Positions 32,401 to 45,348 are shown, numbered from the stretch's first letter. The stretch: DNA of 64,000 bases from Liolophura sinensis (GCF_032854445.1 NC_088297.1:1650639-1714638), one strand, 5' to 3'. Made by a program: numbers and translations. Notes: generated by a model not told the origin, from the sequence alone.

Positions 32401-34945
32401 AGCATTATTATTTCAATTTCTTGATGATGCATTTTGTTCTTCAGGATACTTTTCAGAGCTTAATTTGCATAGTGCTAAACACATGATTGAGTTGCTATGT
32501 TTAAAAAGGCAATCATGCAGATTTTCATTGTTATTCATGTATAATTAAGAAGATGTTCAGTTTTTTAGAAATCTGCCTTCCCAGAAATAAATGATGTCCC
32601 AAATTTTGTTAGGATTTTGGAAATAATTCTTGCTGTAAGGAATTGGTTTTTGACTAAATTTTGTAACTGTTCATTCCGCTCTTCCGTACATCACGTAGGT
32701 CAAGATTATTACCACCGAAAGATGAAACTGATCTTGAAACCATTCATTAACAATCATCCCCTCCAGCGCTCCCCCATCCCTCCCCCCCCCCCACCCCCGC
32801 GTCATTCCGTCCCCTACACTAACTTTTGAAGCCCATTTGTTACCGGATTATTCCTTACAGAGTCTTTATATAAGGGTTGAGGAAATGATCTACTTCAAGT
32901 TGTAAAAGTTGTAAAAATTTCCTAAAACTACATTTCTCCTAAAACCCCAGTCTGTCAATTTGATAACTTTTTACACAACTTTGTTTAGAAGAGCGCCCGA
33001 TTTGGTGAAGCTAAGCTGGTTTTAAATTTAAAGGATGTTAAATGATCTGATAAATGTCACTGATGAGGGCCATTTCCGAACATTCACGTGCATATGTATA
33101 AAATATACCTCAACAATAAAAGTTTTTTCTCATTGTTTTGACAAATGTTTTTTTTTTCTTTCATTTTCCTGAAAGCCTTAGTTTTATAGTAGCTTTTTAC
33201 GTATGCTTTATGCCAGGATATTTGTCAGATGCACGGGTCAGATGCTCAGATCTGTTTCCTTTACCATTATCCGACGTGTTTAAACTGAAAATTTTTTGAA
33301 CGGCGTCAAACATCGATTACATGTTCAAATAATTATCTAGTGTACATCGGTTAGGGCCGAAACTGGGGCGGAGCGTTAATGCAATTCCAGTAAAGCATCT
33401 TGTAACCAATGTGGTCGAAAATGTTTCCATAACATGAAAAAAAAAATTAACAAAAGGCTTGAACTCTCGGATAGATCTCAAAGATCTGAAACATGTAAGT
33501 AACGTTTACTTTTTGTTTAGTCCTCTTTACTCGACAGAATGAAGAATATCATCCCTAATAAAATATTACCTTTCCTTTCTGCACACGATGCGGTGTAATG
33601 ATCAATGGTGCAGAGCGACCTCATAGATTTTACCTGTATGAATTTCGTCATTTTGTAGAATATGAAACGATTTCCCTATGCTCAACGGGCAACAATAAAA
33701 CTAACTGAACGTTTGCCCCAGGATCTAAAGGACAGAATGAGTGCGATGGGCATGAAATGGAAATCATTTTGTATTCATGATTTGGAAAAGAAATTACACA
33801 GTTTTTTATGTAAGAACGTCTGCATGTCTGCCAATGTTTAAGTCAGTATTTTAAAAGCAAGCTCTGATACTCCCAAAGCAATGATTTGTTAAAATATTAA
33901 AACCTTTACCAAGCAAATGTCTGTTTAAAAATATTTGAGCTACTAAATTTTTTTACGTTTTAATGTTTTACATCAACAAATCACATAAGGCCTGTTTAAA
34001 AATCTTTGGACTTGAGAAAACAAAGATAATTTAAATTACAAGCAGTGTCAATAACATGACGTTTCAAGCATGGCGCAGAGATAGTCTTTTTATCATTTTC
34101 TGACAAACGTACGGTGTGGAAAAGCAAGGGTTGGTGGAATATCTTCACGCCCAGAGGAAAGACAACTTTGCTTTGACAATTAGGAATAACCAAGCTTTTT
34201 TTATATTGTCAGTGACATTTTATAAGAATCATGCATATTTTGCACCAGAGCAACGGCCAATTCATTTATTCGCTTTTGCGCGAGGAAAGGTATTTACAGC
34301 TTCCTGGCTTGAAATTCATTACACTTTAAGACAAGTTACTTTCATGGACATATCGAGAGTGTGTATTGAGAGAAAACACGCCATCCTAATTATTCTAATT
34401 ACACCTGTCTATGCTCACTATAAAACATCCAATGTTCAAGAATGTGTCCTTAATATGTACGCTTAATCTGATGTACTTTCATTCGCCACTGCTAAAGAAG
34501 TAAATCCGTGCAAAATCAAGAAAGTCACTCAAGAAATGTCTCTGAAAATGTAAAATATAAACATGGATATAATTATTTTCTGTTTGTTTAATATCCATTT
34601 CCCTTGAGCAGGAAAGATTTGATTTCGAAGCAATTATACAGTTTGCTACTAAACGGAGTGACTGACTATGCTTGTATATACACCTGTGAAAAATGATTTG
34701 TTCAAAGGAATGCAACAATGAACGAGTAATGCAGAGACAAATGCTCATATTTTTGTTCGATTTTTTCTCTCGTTTTTCCTGTTTAGGAGGGATTATGCAA
34801 ACGCTCAGGAGGCCAGCAATGCAAGAAGAAGTGAGTAAATCTGAACGTAAACATTTGTCTCGTTATTTACATTTCATTTGAACAGGACGGCAGGATGGCC
34901 AATGGGTTTGGAAGAAGGCTTTCGGGTGGGCCCCCTCGGCCTTCA

Positions 34946-35065
34946 TAACGCGCTAGCCGAGACCAATTCAAGTTCAGCTCATGCTTTTTTAAGCCACTGT
35001 CGTAGGTGGGAAGGCCTTTGCAGACAACCTGAGGTTCGTCGTGGGCTTTCATTGGGTAACCCAGT
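34946..35065 (+). mobile_element. Degraded SINE1 fragment
   Basis: AACGCGCTAGCCGAGACC, AATTCAAGTTCAGCTCATGC and GTGGGAAGGCCTTTGCAGAC keep SINE1 order with many changes. Confidence 0.5.
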
Positions 35066-35438
35066 CTACATCGGCATGAACTGGCCGATCAAGATCTACG
35101 TAAGATGAAGATCAGGACGGTGCCAACATTCGCGCACGAGCCGCCCACCATGGCCGAATGATCTGCTCAGGATCCGCCTCACATCCGCTGAAGATGAGTG
35201 TAGGATGGGCGGATGATAGGCGTAGAGTAGGCCTATATTGTTAGAATCGGGCAGTACTGTACCTTGGTGCCGTATCGCCTATATATCTCTCGTTGTCACG
35301 ATAGTTACGTACACTTAGCACCAAAATGTCTTAATGGATGGATGCCCCGATGCTTCAGCTTAAACGCCATACCGAAATAATGCAAAGGAAAATATAATCA
35401 TCAAACATACATACCAAAACATGCACACCGTAAAAGTT

Positions 35439-35545
35439 ATTTATTTATTTATTTAATTTTTCGATACTGGTTTACATCGCCCTCGGGAGTATTTTATTTA
35501 TACGACGGTAGCCATCATTATGGTGGCATTAATTGGGCATTCATT
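35439..35545 (-). mobile_element. SINE1 3' fragment, reverse orientation
   Basis: TTATTTATTTATTT is followed by GTATTTTATTTATACGACGG and CATTATGGTGG, the reverse of the SINE1 tail. Confidence 0.6.
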
Positions 35546-35693
35546 GGTGCTAAAAAAACAGCACGAGTTTGGGTTCTGCAACTTCCATCATCACTTTTTA
35601 AACTAACGTTATATTACGTTTTCTTAGTGATAACAGAAGGTATTATATTGCTGCGACTTGTTCTACATTCAAACAGAAAACTTTTCTATTCAG

Positions 35694-36056
35694 CTGGTAC
35701 AGCGTCTGTTTCGATGGGCGGTAGATCAAGGGTCAATCCTGGGTCGGGTCACACCTAAGCGCTTAAAGGAGAAAGTTGTAACTTCCTCGGTTGGTGTTCA
35801 GCATTAAGCACAACGACCGGTTGACCCGTATCAGTACACAATGTCGAGTCGGGCAAGTTATTTGCCCTTGGTACGTCATGTCAGTGAAACAGCACTAAAT
35901 AGAAGATCGATAGAAATCCGTCCTCCAAGAAGGAGGCACATCACAAGTACTTGCACTTTAAAAGATCCTACGTCGTCATACAGTATACGACTGAAAAATC
36001 GTTAACTAAAAAAAAAACGTTAAACTCTAAGCACTCACTAACTCACTCACTCACTC
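35694..36056 (+). mobile_element. SINE2 element
   Basis: It has a tRNA-like head (GCTGGTACAGCGTCTG), GAGAAAGTTGTAACTTCCTC, GGTTGACCCGTATCAGTAC and a tail with ACTCACTCACTCAC. It is the same family as 269-588 and the two duplicated copies in genes B and C. Confidence 0.8.
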
Positions 36057-36146
36057 CAAAAATTAGTCTCCAGCTGCTCGGGTTAGCAGAGGATCAGACA
36101 ATGATTCTCTGTGCAGCATTTTGAATAGGTAACAAGGACACATTTT

Positions 36147-36411
36147 GATTTATTTGTTTGATTGGTGTTTTACGCCGTACTCAAGAATATTTCACTTATA
36201 CGACGGTGGCCAGCATTATGGTGGATGGAAACCGGGCAGAGACCGGTGGAAACCCACGACCATTCGCAGGTTGCTGGCAGACCTTCCCAGGTAGGGCCGG
36301 AGAGGAAGCCAGCGTGAGCTGGACTTGAACTTACAGCGGCAGCATTGGTGAGAGACTCCTGGGTCATTACGTTGCGCTAGCGCGCTAACCAACTGAGCCA
36401 CGGGGGCCCCC
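36147..36411 (-). mobile_element. SINE1, full length, reverse orientation
   Basis: It runs from GATTTATTTGTTTGATTGG to CTGAGCCACGGGGGCCCC. CACATTTT flanks it at 36139-36146 and 36412-36419, a short target-site duplication. Confidence 0.85.
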
Positions 36412-37135
36412 CACATTTTAATATGGATTGTATGGGTATATGGCTTGGACACGGCAATTGACGAATGGACGGGATATCAGTTCACGACAAGCGAGAATTT
36501 ACTGGAATTAAAACAACATCGAGAATGAAGCCATTATTTCTATACAGAGCATGTTAACAATACCAATTATTACCCACTCAGGGTTGTATGCACAGACAGT
36601 GCGAGTTATGTCTTTCACCTAACACACGATCTGACACTATTCGAACTTATATTTTTTGTAACCCGAGTACAGAGTTTTCGTCAATTCATACGAAAGAGTA
36701 AGTGCAAAAAGAAGCAGAGGGCGTTTTAGCTCACCATACCTCTAAGGGGTAACAGTGGTTGTCCACTCTTATTGCACAGTGTGTTAACCCCATAGAAATG
36801 GGGAATAAAAATCTCTTTCGCTCTCGTGATAAATCTTGTCAGTCAAAATCTCTTTTTCGTGTGGGGTGTACACGAGAATGGTAATAGGCAGCACACGCTG
36901 TGTCTTTGGGTGCTGTACTTTCATTAGTAGGTGATAACTAGGGAAATTTTTCTTGCGCTGCAGCATTTTTATGGATTCAGCAATCATTTTGATTTTTGTG
37001 GTTAAAAATAATCCTGTCCACTTTCATCAGACCTCTGTTATGTTATATGAATCAGGAAGGGATTATTAGGCATTACGATAACCATGGTTGAATGCATGCA
37101 ACAAACCCATGCATAATATAATATATTACATTGCT

Positions 37136-37283
37136 TTTTTTATTACGCCGTACTCAAGAATATTTCACTAATACAAAGGCGATCAGCACTATGATGGGAG
37201 GATTCTTGGGAGAGCCCCGGGGAAATCCACGACGATCTGCAGGTTGCTGATCACGGATGATCGGTGAGGAAGCCAGCATGAGC
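37136..37283 (-). mobile_element. SINE1 fragment, reverse orientation
   Basis: TACGCCGTACTCAAGAATAT and AGCCCCGGGGAAATCCACGA match the reverse of SINE1; the head is missing. Confidence 0.7.
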
Positions 37284-38593
37284 TGTGATGTATTGAAAGA
37301 AAAGATAACAAATGATTTAATCTTGGCTATTTTGTAAGATATTTTTAAACAGCTGACCACGATAATTTTTATTTTTTTAAGTATTTCTGTACATTACCTT
37401 AAATCCGGAATTCCTACAAAACCACGTTAGAGAAACCGGATATATCATCTCGCGTCAGTCGCACCCAGCTTAATATGAGTAAAAGGTAAAACAGGGCTCG
37501 GCTGACATCAGTGGAAATAGGTGAGTGCTCGGGATGGCGAAAAAGCTGGCCACTCGGTGGATAAAACGTATAACAAGGCGTTTTTTCGATTTCCTCCACG
37601 TGCTCGATTTTGCTTACTTTCAATTACGATATCTATGTTAATGCAAGATCACAAACATAAAAATGGGCTATTTTTTTTTTGGCTGTTTGGTCTTTGTGTG
37701 TGATACTTTATCGGCGGATATATCCATATACTTAAGTGATGATTTAACTACAGCGCTGGCCAATCACTTATAAGGAAGTTTAAATATTTTATAATTAAGG
37801 TTATTAATTTCCATTTATAGTTCATCACCAGATATTATCACACTCCAGTTTGACTATAGCAATGTTACTGTGTATAAAATCAGTGTAATGTTGTCACGAT
37901 TCAAAGCCACTGCGTAAAAACGTCAAATGTTATCACCTTTCAACGTAGCTGTGTAGAAAATAAATCAGATTTTGTCAAGTGTCACATTTACTGTGTATAA
38001 AGCCAGTCTCATGTTCTCACGTGTCAAAGTTTCTTAGCAAACGATCATATAGATGCCAACGTTACTGTATACAAAGTCAGTCAGATGTTGTCTCGTGCCA
38101 AAGTTACTGTGTAGAACGTCAGGCAGATGTTTGTTACGTATTAAATATACTCAAGAGATTGTCAGTCAGATGATGTAACGTATCAAATGACTGTGTAGAA
38201 ATTCTCCACACAGCAAACACTGTCTACAATTGATAATGCCACGTTGTATGACTTACATAGAATTGCACGTGGATGCATTTGGGGCTGAGTTCCAGAATAA
38301 AGCTATATGTAATGCTTGTGATACATGTGGCGCAAATGCCTGCATTTATATATTAACATACATACATGACATTTGCTAAATAAGAGTTATAATTATACCG
38401 ATGTGCCTTTCCACAACAGTTTGGCTATAATCTAAACATATTATCGCGGTATAACAGCGTCATTACAGGGGGAAATTGCTGCCTCCGCAAACTTTCACAT
38501 AGGTAATTGTGCATACCTCTACTTATACGCACTAGTATCCAAAAAGCTTTCCACATCTACGCAGCCTTGAGGAATAGACATACTTCAGACGCA

Positions 38594-41500
38594 ATGGAGA
38601 GCAAGTACGCCATAACCTTGACGCTGTTTTTGGCGGCAGTAGCACTTGGTAAGGGGCTTTTTTTATTTAACGTCTCCATCATTTCTGTGCGTCATTTTGC
38701 AGACCAATTTTAGGCATTTTATACAAATCTTTGAGGATTGAACGTTAATCTTTCTCCTTTTTATTCAGTGAAGGTGGAATTAGTTCCACTGTCAATGTAA
38801 AGATGAGTCACACATGCACGGCTAGAATAAAATAAATAATAATAAAAAAAACAACACACTGAGAGAAGTATTCAATAATTCATTAATAATGTGATTTTCT
38901 ATTGACAGTTGCCGCACGTGATGTGAGACAGAAGAGATCGATGCTCTTCCCGGGTTTGTCCAGTCATGAGTGAGTGCATTGTTTATATTCAGAGCGAGGG
39001 CGGGTCGTGGTAAAGTTGGTTGAATGCAAATCCTGTGTAGAGAATGCGTGAATAATCGCTAGGAAGGTTTATTTGGATCCTTAGCTGATCTTTTAGCAAA
39101 GTTTGGAGATTATTTTCCTTCCACTAAGGCCAGAAGGCCCGGAAAAGGCCTGTCTTTCTACGTGAACACTTACGTTCCTCTATCCTTCACATACGTTAAA
39201 TTGCTGCATCAATTTTATACAAAAATTAGTATTGTTTATTTTTGTCGTATTGTTTTTGTTACTTTTTTGTGTCCTGTACTGAATGTAGTTCTGGTGCTTT
39301 GTACAGTTTTGGTTAGTGTTTTGGGTCATTTGGTTAGTATTGCGTCTTGTGGTTTTCCTTCATTTGGTTAGTATTCCGTATTGTGCTCCGCACAGGTTTG
39401 TATCAGTTGGTTAGTCTTGCGCCATGTGCTCCTCAAAGTTTTGGGTCATTGGGTTAGTTTTGCGTCTTGCGGTTTACAAAATTTTCCATCAGTTGGTTTA
39501 TGTTGCGTCCTGTCTTCTGCATAGTTTTGCATTAGTTGTTTGCCATTGCGTCCTGTTTTCAGCACAGCCAGATGTCAGTTATGTGGTGTCGCGTCGTTGC
39601 TCGTACAGCTTTGCATCGATTTGTTTGTGCGGCGTCCTTTACTGCTCGTAGGTTTGAGTCATTTGGCTAGTATTACCTTTTATGGTCTGAACAGTTTTGG
39701 ATTAGTAGGTTTGTGTTGCGTCCTATGTTTCGCGTTGTTTTGGGGATCGGTTGTTGGAGTTGCGCCGTGTTCTCTGTTTAGTTTTGTTTCGGTTCATGAC
39801 GTGTTACACTCAGTTTTACGTCAGTTGTTTGATGTTGATTACTGCCCTCCGCACAGTTAGATTTCAAGGAGGTGGTGCCGGGTGTTGTTCTGCGCACAGT
39901 TTGAGGTGGTGCAAAGTCTTGGACTCCGCACAATTTTAGGTGGGGCCGGGTCTTGTGCTCTACACAGATTGAGGTGGTGCCGGGTTTTGTGTTCCGCACA
40001 GTTTGAGGTAATGCCGAGTCTTGTGCTCAACACAGTTTAATGGGGCGCCGGGTCTTGTGCTGCGCACAGTTTGATGTGGTACCGAGTCTTGTGCTCCGCA
40101 CAGTTTGATGGGGCGCCGAGTCCTGTGTTCAGCACAGTTTGATGGGGCGCCGGGCTTTGTGCTCGGCACGGTTTGAGGTGGTACCGAGTCTTGTGCTCAG
40201 CACAGTTTGATATGGTGCCCGATCTTGTGCTTTGCACAGTTTTAGGTGCTGCCGGGTTTTGTGCTCCGCACAGTTTGATGTGCTACCGAGTCTTGTGCTC
40301 CGCACAGTTTGATGTGGTACCGAGCCTTGTGCTCCGCACAGTTTGAGGTGCTACCGACTTTTGTGCCGCGCACAGTTTGAAGTATTGCCGTGTCTTGTGC
40401 TCCACGCAGTTTGAGGTGGTACCGAGTTTTGTGCTGCGCACAGTTTGAGGTATTGCCGTGCCTTGTGCTCCGAACAGTTTGGGGTGGTGCCCAGTCTTGT
40501 GCTGCGCACAGTTTGATGTGGTACCGAGCCTTGTGCTCCACACAGTTAGAGGTGATACCAAGTCTTGTGCTCAGCACAGTTTGATATGGCGCAGGGTCTT
40601 GTGCTCCGCGAAGTTTTAGGTGTTGACGGGTTTTGTGCTCAGCACTGTTTGATGTGGTACCGGGTTTTGTGCTCAGCACAGTTTGAGGTGGTACCGGGTT
40701 TTGTGCTCCGCACAGTTTGATATGGTACCAACCCTTGTGCTCCGCACAGTTTTAGGTGGTACCGGGTTTTGTGCTCCGCACAGTTTGAGGTGGTACCGAG
40801 TCTTGTGTTCAGCACAGTTTGACATGGTGCCGGGTCTTGTGCTCCACACACTTTTAGGTGGTGCCGGGTTTTGTGCTCAGCACAGTTTGATGTGGTACCA
40901 AGCGTTGTGCTCCGCACAGTTTGATGTGGTACCGAGTCTTGTGCTCCGCACAGTTTGGGGTGGTACCGAGTCTTCTGCTCAGCACAGTTTGAGATGGTAC
41001 CGAGTCTTGTGCTCGGCACAGTTTGAGGTGGTACCGAGTCTTGTGCTCAGCACAGTTTGATATGGTGCCGGGTCTTGTGCTTTGCACAGTTTTAGGTGGT
41101 GCCAGGATTTGTGCTCCGCACAGTTTGATGTCGTACCAAGTCTTGTACTCAGCACAGTTTTAGGTGGTGCCGGGTCTTGTGCTTTGCACAGTTTTAGGTG
41201 GTGCCGGTTTTGTGCTACGCACAGTTTGATATGGTATCGAGTCTTCTGCTCCGCACAGTTTGAGGGGGTACCGAGTTTTGTGCTGCGCACAGTTTGAGGT
41301 ATTGCCGTGTCTTGTGCTCCGCGCAGTTTGGGGTGGTACCGAGTTTTGTGCTGCGCACAGTTTTAGGTATGGCCGTGTCTTGTGCTCCGAACAGTTTGGG
41401 GTGGTGCCGAGTCTTTTGCTCCGCACAGTTTGAGGTGGTACCGAGTTTTGTGCTCCGCGCAGTTTTGTATCAGCTGGTTGAGACCACGTCCTGCCCTCCG

Positions 41501-44500
41501 CAAGTTAGACTTTAGATACATTTAGGTGTTTTTCATTAATTCGTTGCTTAATGTTCTGTGCATGCATTTGTATCACTTGAATGGTGATGCATTTTCTGCT
41601 CATCACATTTTTGCCTCAGTTATATGTGATGCGTTTTCTACTCAGCATAATTTTGCACCAGCTGGATGATGATGCGTTTTATACTCAGCAGAGATCTGCA
41701 TCAGCTGAATGGTGACGCGTTTTTCACTCAGCACAGATCTGCATCAGTTGAATGGTGGTGCGTTTACTACTCATCATAGATTGACAACAGTTGAATGATG
41801 ATGCGTTTTGTACTCAGCATAGATTTACAGCAGTTGAATGGTGATGCAATTTCTACTCAGCACAGTTTTTTTATTAGTGGAATAGTGGTGCGTTCTTTTC
41901 TCAGCTGTCTGGTAGTGTTGACTCCTGAATATCAGTTATAAGTGGGTGCGTGGTGTAGCAGTTACTTGGGTGTTTTCGAGGTCGGGTAGGTGGTGTTAAC
42001 TTCTATGTTTTGTGCAAGTTTGCATTCGTTATTAGTCTCGTATTCATACATAAAACGTTTTATGTAACTTGGTTCGTTCTGAGTTCTGTGCTGCGCACCG
42101 ATTTGCATGAGGTGGTCAATGTTGATTTTTCAGAAGGCGGGTGTCGGGGGGGGGGGGGTGGGGGGGCGTGGCTTTGCTACTTCACTAGTAGATTGATCTT
42201 GTTACGCCCGACCGCCGACGCAGTATTGTGCACTTTCAGTCGTGTTAACTCCATTCCTTAGCCCAATTTCCACCCTCTATGAGCACCGTCGTCATTAAGC
42301 TGTTTAATCAGTGGGCAATATCGATATATACCGACTTGTTTGATTGGCATCTTAACGAAGATTGTTTGATAAGTGCACTCTGGAGTCCTTTGTCAGTAAT
42401 GTCTAGGAGAAGAGATTAATGCACCTCATAGCAGCCATTACCCCATTCTCCTTACAGCGCACGCGACGATCTCTACCTTTCGATTTACCACCAGTAAATT
42501 TTGTCCAGAAATCTTCAACAGCATCGATGTCACTAGGGTCACAGTGCCGAGGTAGGAAGTGATGTCAGAAAACACAAACAATCCATCTCAACCTTTGTCT
42601 GCAACAATACTTTATACACATGCATTTTCTATATTTAAAGTGCGTACAACATTGTTCTAACCAAAACCCAGAACAATTGTATTGTTAAACGCAGAATAAA
42701 CAGTTCCGCGCAAGGACAGCAGTGATGAGCCTAAGTCTAAACAAGCCTGAGTGTGTCTCATCGGCTCCACAAAGACAAAGCTTGTCTTGTGGTGGTAGTC
42801 ATGTAAAGCGAAAGGTGGAGAGCGATGCATGCGCTGTAAGGTGCATGCCTTTCCCTGAAAAAACACCATGGCTGACTTCAAGTCGAGAGCGAACCTTCGA
42901 GACTTGGTGTTGAGCGTACAATTGACTAATGGAAGGCAATTGGTGGAAGGCAATTAATCATTGCCCTGCGCTGTCAAGTTGCGCGACCACAAGGGCGTTC
43001 CTCTACTATGGTTCCCTCCACAAACTTGTGCCCTCCGGCCGCCCCTGAGTGTACACATACGAGGGTTAGTACTGACATGGTTCTATTGATTTTGTGGATT
43101 ATAGGGAGAAGAGAGAGGATATTAACACAGCCGAAAGTGACAAGGACGTGGACGAGTGAGTTCAGTTTTATGTATGCAAATCCCAAGACAGGGAAGTTGA
43201 TTTGTTTTGACAAGTCTTACATTCCATCAAATACAACTGTACCACCGTATACATGGAAGCAAGTAAAGCAAAATTTGGTATTCCTTTGTAACGCAGGTAA
43301 GTAACCTCATGAGAAAAACAAAAAAGTGGCCAGGTGAGCACTATCAAGACACGAATGTCTCATAGATCAAGACACGTGAATGGAATGAGCAGACAGTTGA
43401 CGTTAGAATCAACACAAAATAACGAATCCCTCAGATGTGGGCTGACTTAAATTGTATAACACAGCATGGCTCGATGACAGTTTTTCTCATGGAGAATTTG
43501 TGAATACAGTTAAAAAAATACAACCTTTTTTAAGTTGGCATACACAACACCGATGTACACTTATGAATTGTACACCGATGAACTATACACCGATAAGCTG
43601 TATACCAATGACCTGTACACCACCGGATTGTACACCAATGACATGGACGAATTGCACACTGATGAAATGTATATTGACTAATTGCACACTGATGAATTGC
43701 ACACCGACTAATTGTACACCCATGAGCCGTGTACCGATGAACTGTAGGCTACACCGAAGAAATGCGAGATCTGTAACAACTAGAACAACCATACTGAGTA
43801 TTTAATCTGAGATTAAAATACAGAAAATGTTAACATGCACATAAGCACTATTGCTAGTGTGGGCTAGACAGGAACTCACAGCGACAGCATTGGCGAGAAG
43901 CCTCTGGATCATTATTACCGGCCCGGATGGCACAGTTGGTAGAGCGTCCCCTTTGGGACCGGTAGATCTAGGATCATCAGACTTGATCGAGTCACACCTA
44001 AGACTTTAAAAGAGAAAGTTGTAACTTCCTCGCTTGGCGTTCAGCATAAAGGAGATAGTGCAACGACTGGTTGACCCGTATCAGTATAATGGCGGGGCGG
44101 CTTACTTGCCTTCGGTAAGTCGTCTCAGTGAAGCAGCACTAAATAAAAGTGCGGTGGAAATCCGTATTGCAACTAGGAGGCACATTACACGTACATGCAC
44201 CCTAAGGATTCCTTCGTTGTCATATGACTGAAAAATTGTTGAGTACGACGTTAAACCCCAAGCACTCAATCACACACCATGGGTCATTATTTTGCGCTAG
44301 CGCGGTAACCAACTGAGGCACGGGGGTAACAGCACAAGAAAGTAAAACAGAACGCTAATTCACTAGCACTTCAGTATAACACCAGAGTGATTCATTTTTT
44401 CTACCTTTTTGAACGGGCAGCATGCGGGCGATGACTCGACTTCCAACAATACGGTGTGCACGTACATGTATGTATCTAACATGTAAGAATGTTCGTCAGG

Positions 44501-45010
44501 AAGTTGCCAAATATACGTGGTTTTTTCCCAGGTATTCTGGTTCCTTTACTGTCAGAAGCAAGGCCATCACCGTATTAGTGAAAAGTTCTAGAGCGAGGCG
44601 TTAAAAAACAATTAACTAAGCAAAATCCCTCCCTTCGGTCTCTGTTCCGTTTGTTCCCTCCATAATACTGCCTGCCGTTGTACAAGTGAAATATTCTCGA
44701 GTAGGGCATAAAACATCAATCAGATAAATAAACAAATAAATAAGTAAATACAATTTTAAATAATCTGGATTAGTTGTGAATGAAATACCTGACACGTAAA
44801 TAATATACATTCCTTTTTTTGTTTTACAGACGACAGATGCGAGAGATGGCGGCGAACTTCCGAAAAGCCATGATGAGCAAGCGTGGGATATTTGACTGCG
44901 CCGGGTTTTTGCAGGAATGCCACGCCTTTAAACACTGCTGTGGTGATTGGGTATGCAACCGTGATCACATCTTCGAGGGAGGTGTTTGTGTGATAGACTT
45001 TGACAAATAA
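38594..45010 (+). CDS. Peptide gene B: secreted six-cysteine (ICK-like) precursor, 3 exons
   Basis: Exons 38594-38648, 38909-38969 and 44830-45010 join in phase (1, 2) to a 98-residue precursor. Exon 1 is a signal peptide (MESKYAITLTLFLAAVALG). Exon 2 is a basic propeptide with a QKR site. Exon 3 gives a leader, the cleavage site SKR and a 41-residue mature peptide beginning GIFDC with spacing C-x6-C-x5-CC-x4-C-x10-C. Intron 2 (5.9 kb) is inflated by minisatellites. The donors are CTTG|GTAAGG and ATGA|GTGAGT; the last acceptor is TTGTTTTACAG. The function is unknown; secretion and ICK fold are inferred. It is the parent or twin of gene C. Confidence 0.87.
39260..39850 (+). repeat. Degenerate ~40-43-bp minisatellite in gene B intron 2
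   Basis: Units resemble TTTTGCATCAGTTGGTTAG plus TGTTGCGTCCTGTGCTC. The counterpart in gene C is 50570-51075. The array merges into the 34-bp array on its right. Confidence 0.75.
39880..41470 (+). repeat. 34-bp satellite array in gene B intron 2, about 45-48 units
   Basis: The unit reads TTGTGCTCCGCACAGTTTGA plus TGTGGTACCGAGTC. Variants alternate CTCCGCAC with CTCAGCAC; TGTGCTCAGCACA is a perfect hairpin-forming palindrome, and GGTACC is a second one. The array is absent from gene C and from the inverted copy. Because 34 is not a multiple of 3, overlapping open frames appear in several frames on both strands; none is a gene. Confidence 0.95.
41540..41915 (+). repeat. ~43-bp minisatellite, distal part, gene B intron 2
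   Basis: About eight units of the type CTCAGCACAGATCTGCATCA plus GTTGAATGGTGATGCGTTTT. The inverted counterpart at 63106-63600 has about eleven units. Confidence 0.85.
42146..42166 (+). repeat. G-tract (G13 T G7) in gene B intron 2
   Basis: A long guanine run on the sense strand has counterparts at 51364-51379 in gene C and, as cytosines, at 62708-62722 in the inverted copy. Confidence 0.9.
43555..43750 (+). repeat. 15-bp minisatellite in gene B intron 2
   Basis: About thirteen units follow TGTACACCGATGAAC. Since 15 is divisible by 3, a frame reading as CTPMN-like pentapeptides stays open on the plus strand. Counterparts lie at 52873-53070 and, inverted, at 61345-61590. Confidence 0.9.
43917..44277 (+). 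mobile_element. SINE2 nested inside a SINE1 remnant (gene B intron 2)
   Basis: The element runs from ACCGGCCCGGATGGCACAG to CACTCAATCACACAC. On both sides lie pieces of a reverse SINE1 head (43862-43916 and 44278-44325), so SINE2 inserted into SINE1. TCATTATT borders both ends. Confidence 0.85.
44635..44747 (+). mobile_element. SINE1 3' fragment in gene B intron 2
   Basis: CCCTCCATAATACTGCCTGC, AGTGAAATATTCTCGAG and an AAATAAATAAGT tail. The duplicate copy is at about 53952-54067. Confidence 0.75.
44830..45010 (+). CDS. Gene B terminal exon: mature six-cysteine peptide
   Basis: It is entered in phase 2 and ends at TAA. The core FKHCCGD is shared with A, C and D. Against gene C it has six base differences, all changing an amino acid: three in the first loop and three in the C-terminal tail. 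Confidence 0.9.
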
Positions 45011-45173
45011 ACACCAGGACGGTCTACATATATACACGCAAACCTAACAAAATAGCTTTGAATCATTAGGCATTCCATGTCGATTCTCTCGCTGTAAATC
45101 TGACGACTCAGCAAGATGATGTCACCAAGAGATCCTGATTAAGTAAATTCTGTGTGTTAACAGGCTAGGCCTC

Positions 45174-45179
45174 AATAAA
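45174..45179 (+). terminator. Candidate polyadenylation signal of gene B
   Basis: CTCAATAAAGAACGA lies about 165 bp after the stop. The same string occurs after gene C and, in reverse, after gene D, which supports its use. Confidence 0.6.
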
Positions 45180-45348
45180 GAACGATTTCATGAACGGAGC
45201 GCCTCTTGAATTGATTATGAAGACTTGAACGGCTTTACCACACAAACGTGATTACCGCCATTACTTTGAAATGTTTGTGACACAGGGAGCGTTTTCTCTC
45301 AAATGCAAATGCAATGTTTAAGTTTCATTCTGTTTAAATTCTGTACTC

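Larger units (their letters stand above)
29289..38593. other. Intergenic stretch between peptide genes A and B
   Basis: No supportable gene lies here. It contains SINE1 fragments, one full SINE1 with a short target-site duplication, one SINE2, one SINE3-like element and a C-rich run near 32780-32806. Short open frames lack splice context and motifs. Positions 38058-38593 are the start of the segmental duplication and probably carry the promoter of gene B. Confidence 0.55.

Noticed and set aside
34116..34466. Open frame of about 116 codons between genes A and B
   Set aside because: It lacks an ATG at the start, a signal, a motif and splice context. It is within expectation for chance in A+T-rich DNA.
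39778..41515. Many overlapping open frames on both strands across the 34-bp array
   Set aside because: A stop-poor unit read in three frames gives such frames automatically. They start and end with the array and lie inside an intron of gene B.
43008..43304. Open frame with YANPKTGKLICFDKSYIPSN, also present in copy 2 and in the inverted copy
   Set aside because: It lies in intron 2, is interrupted by a stop in gene C, lacks consistent splice sites and matches no family I know. Presence in all copies is explained by duplication.
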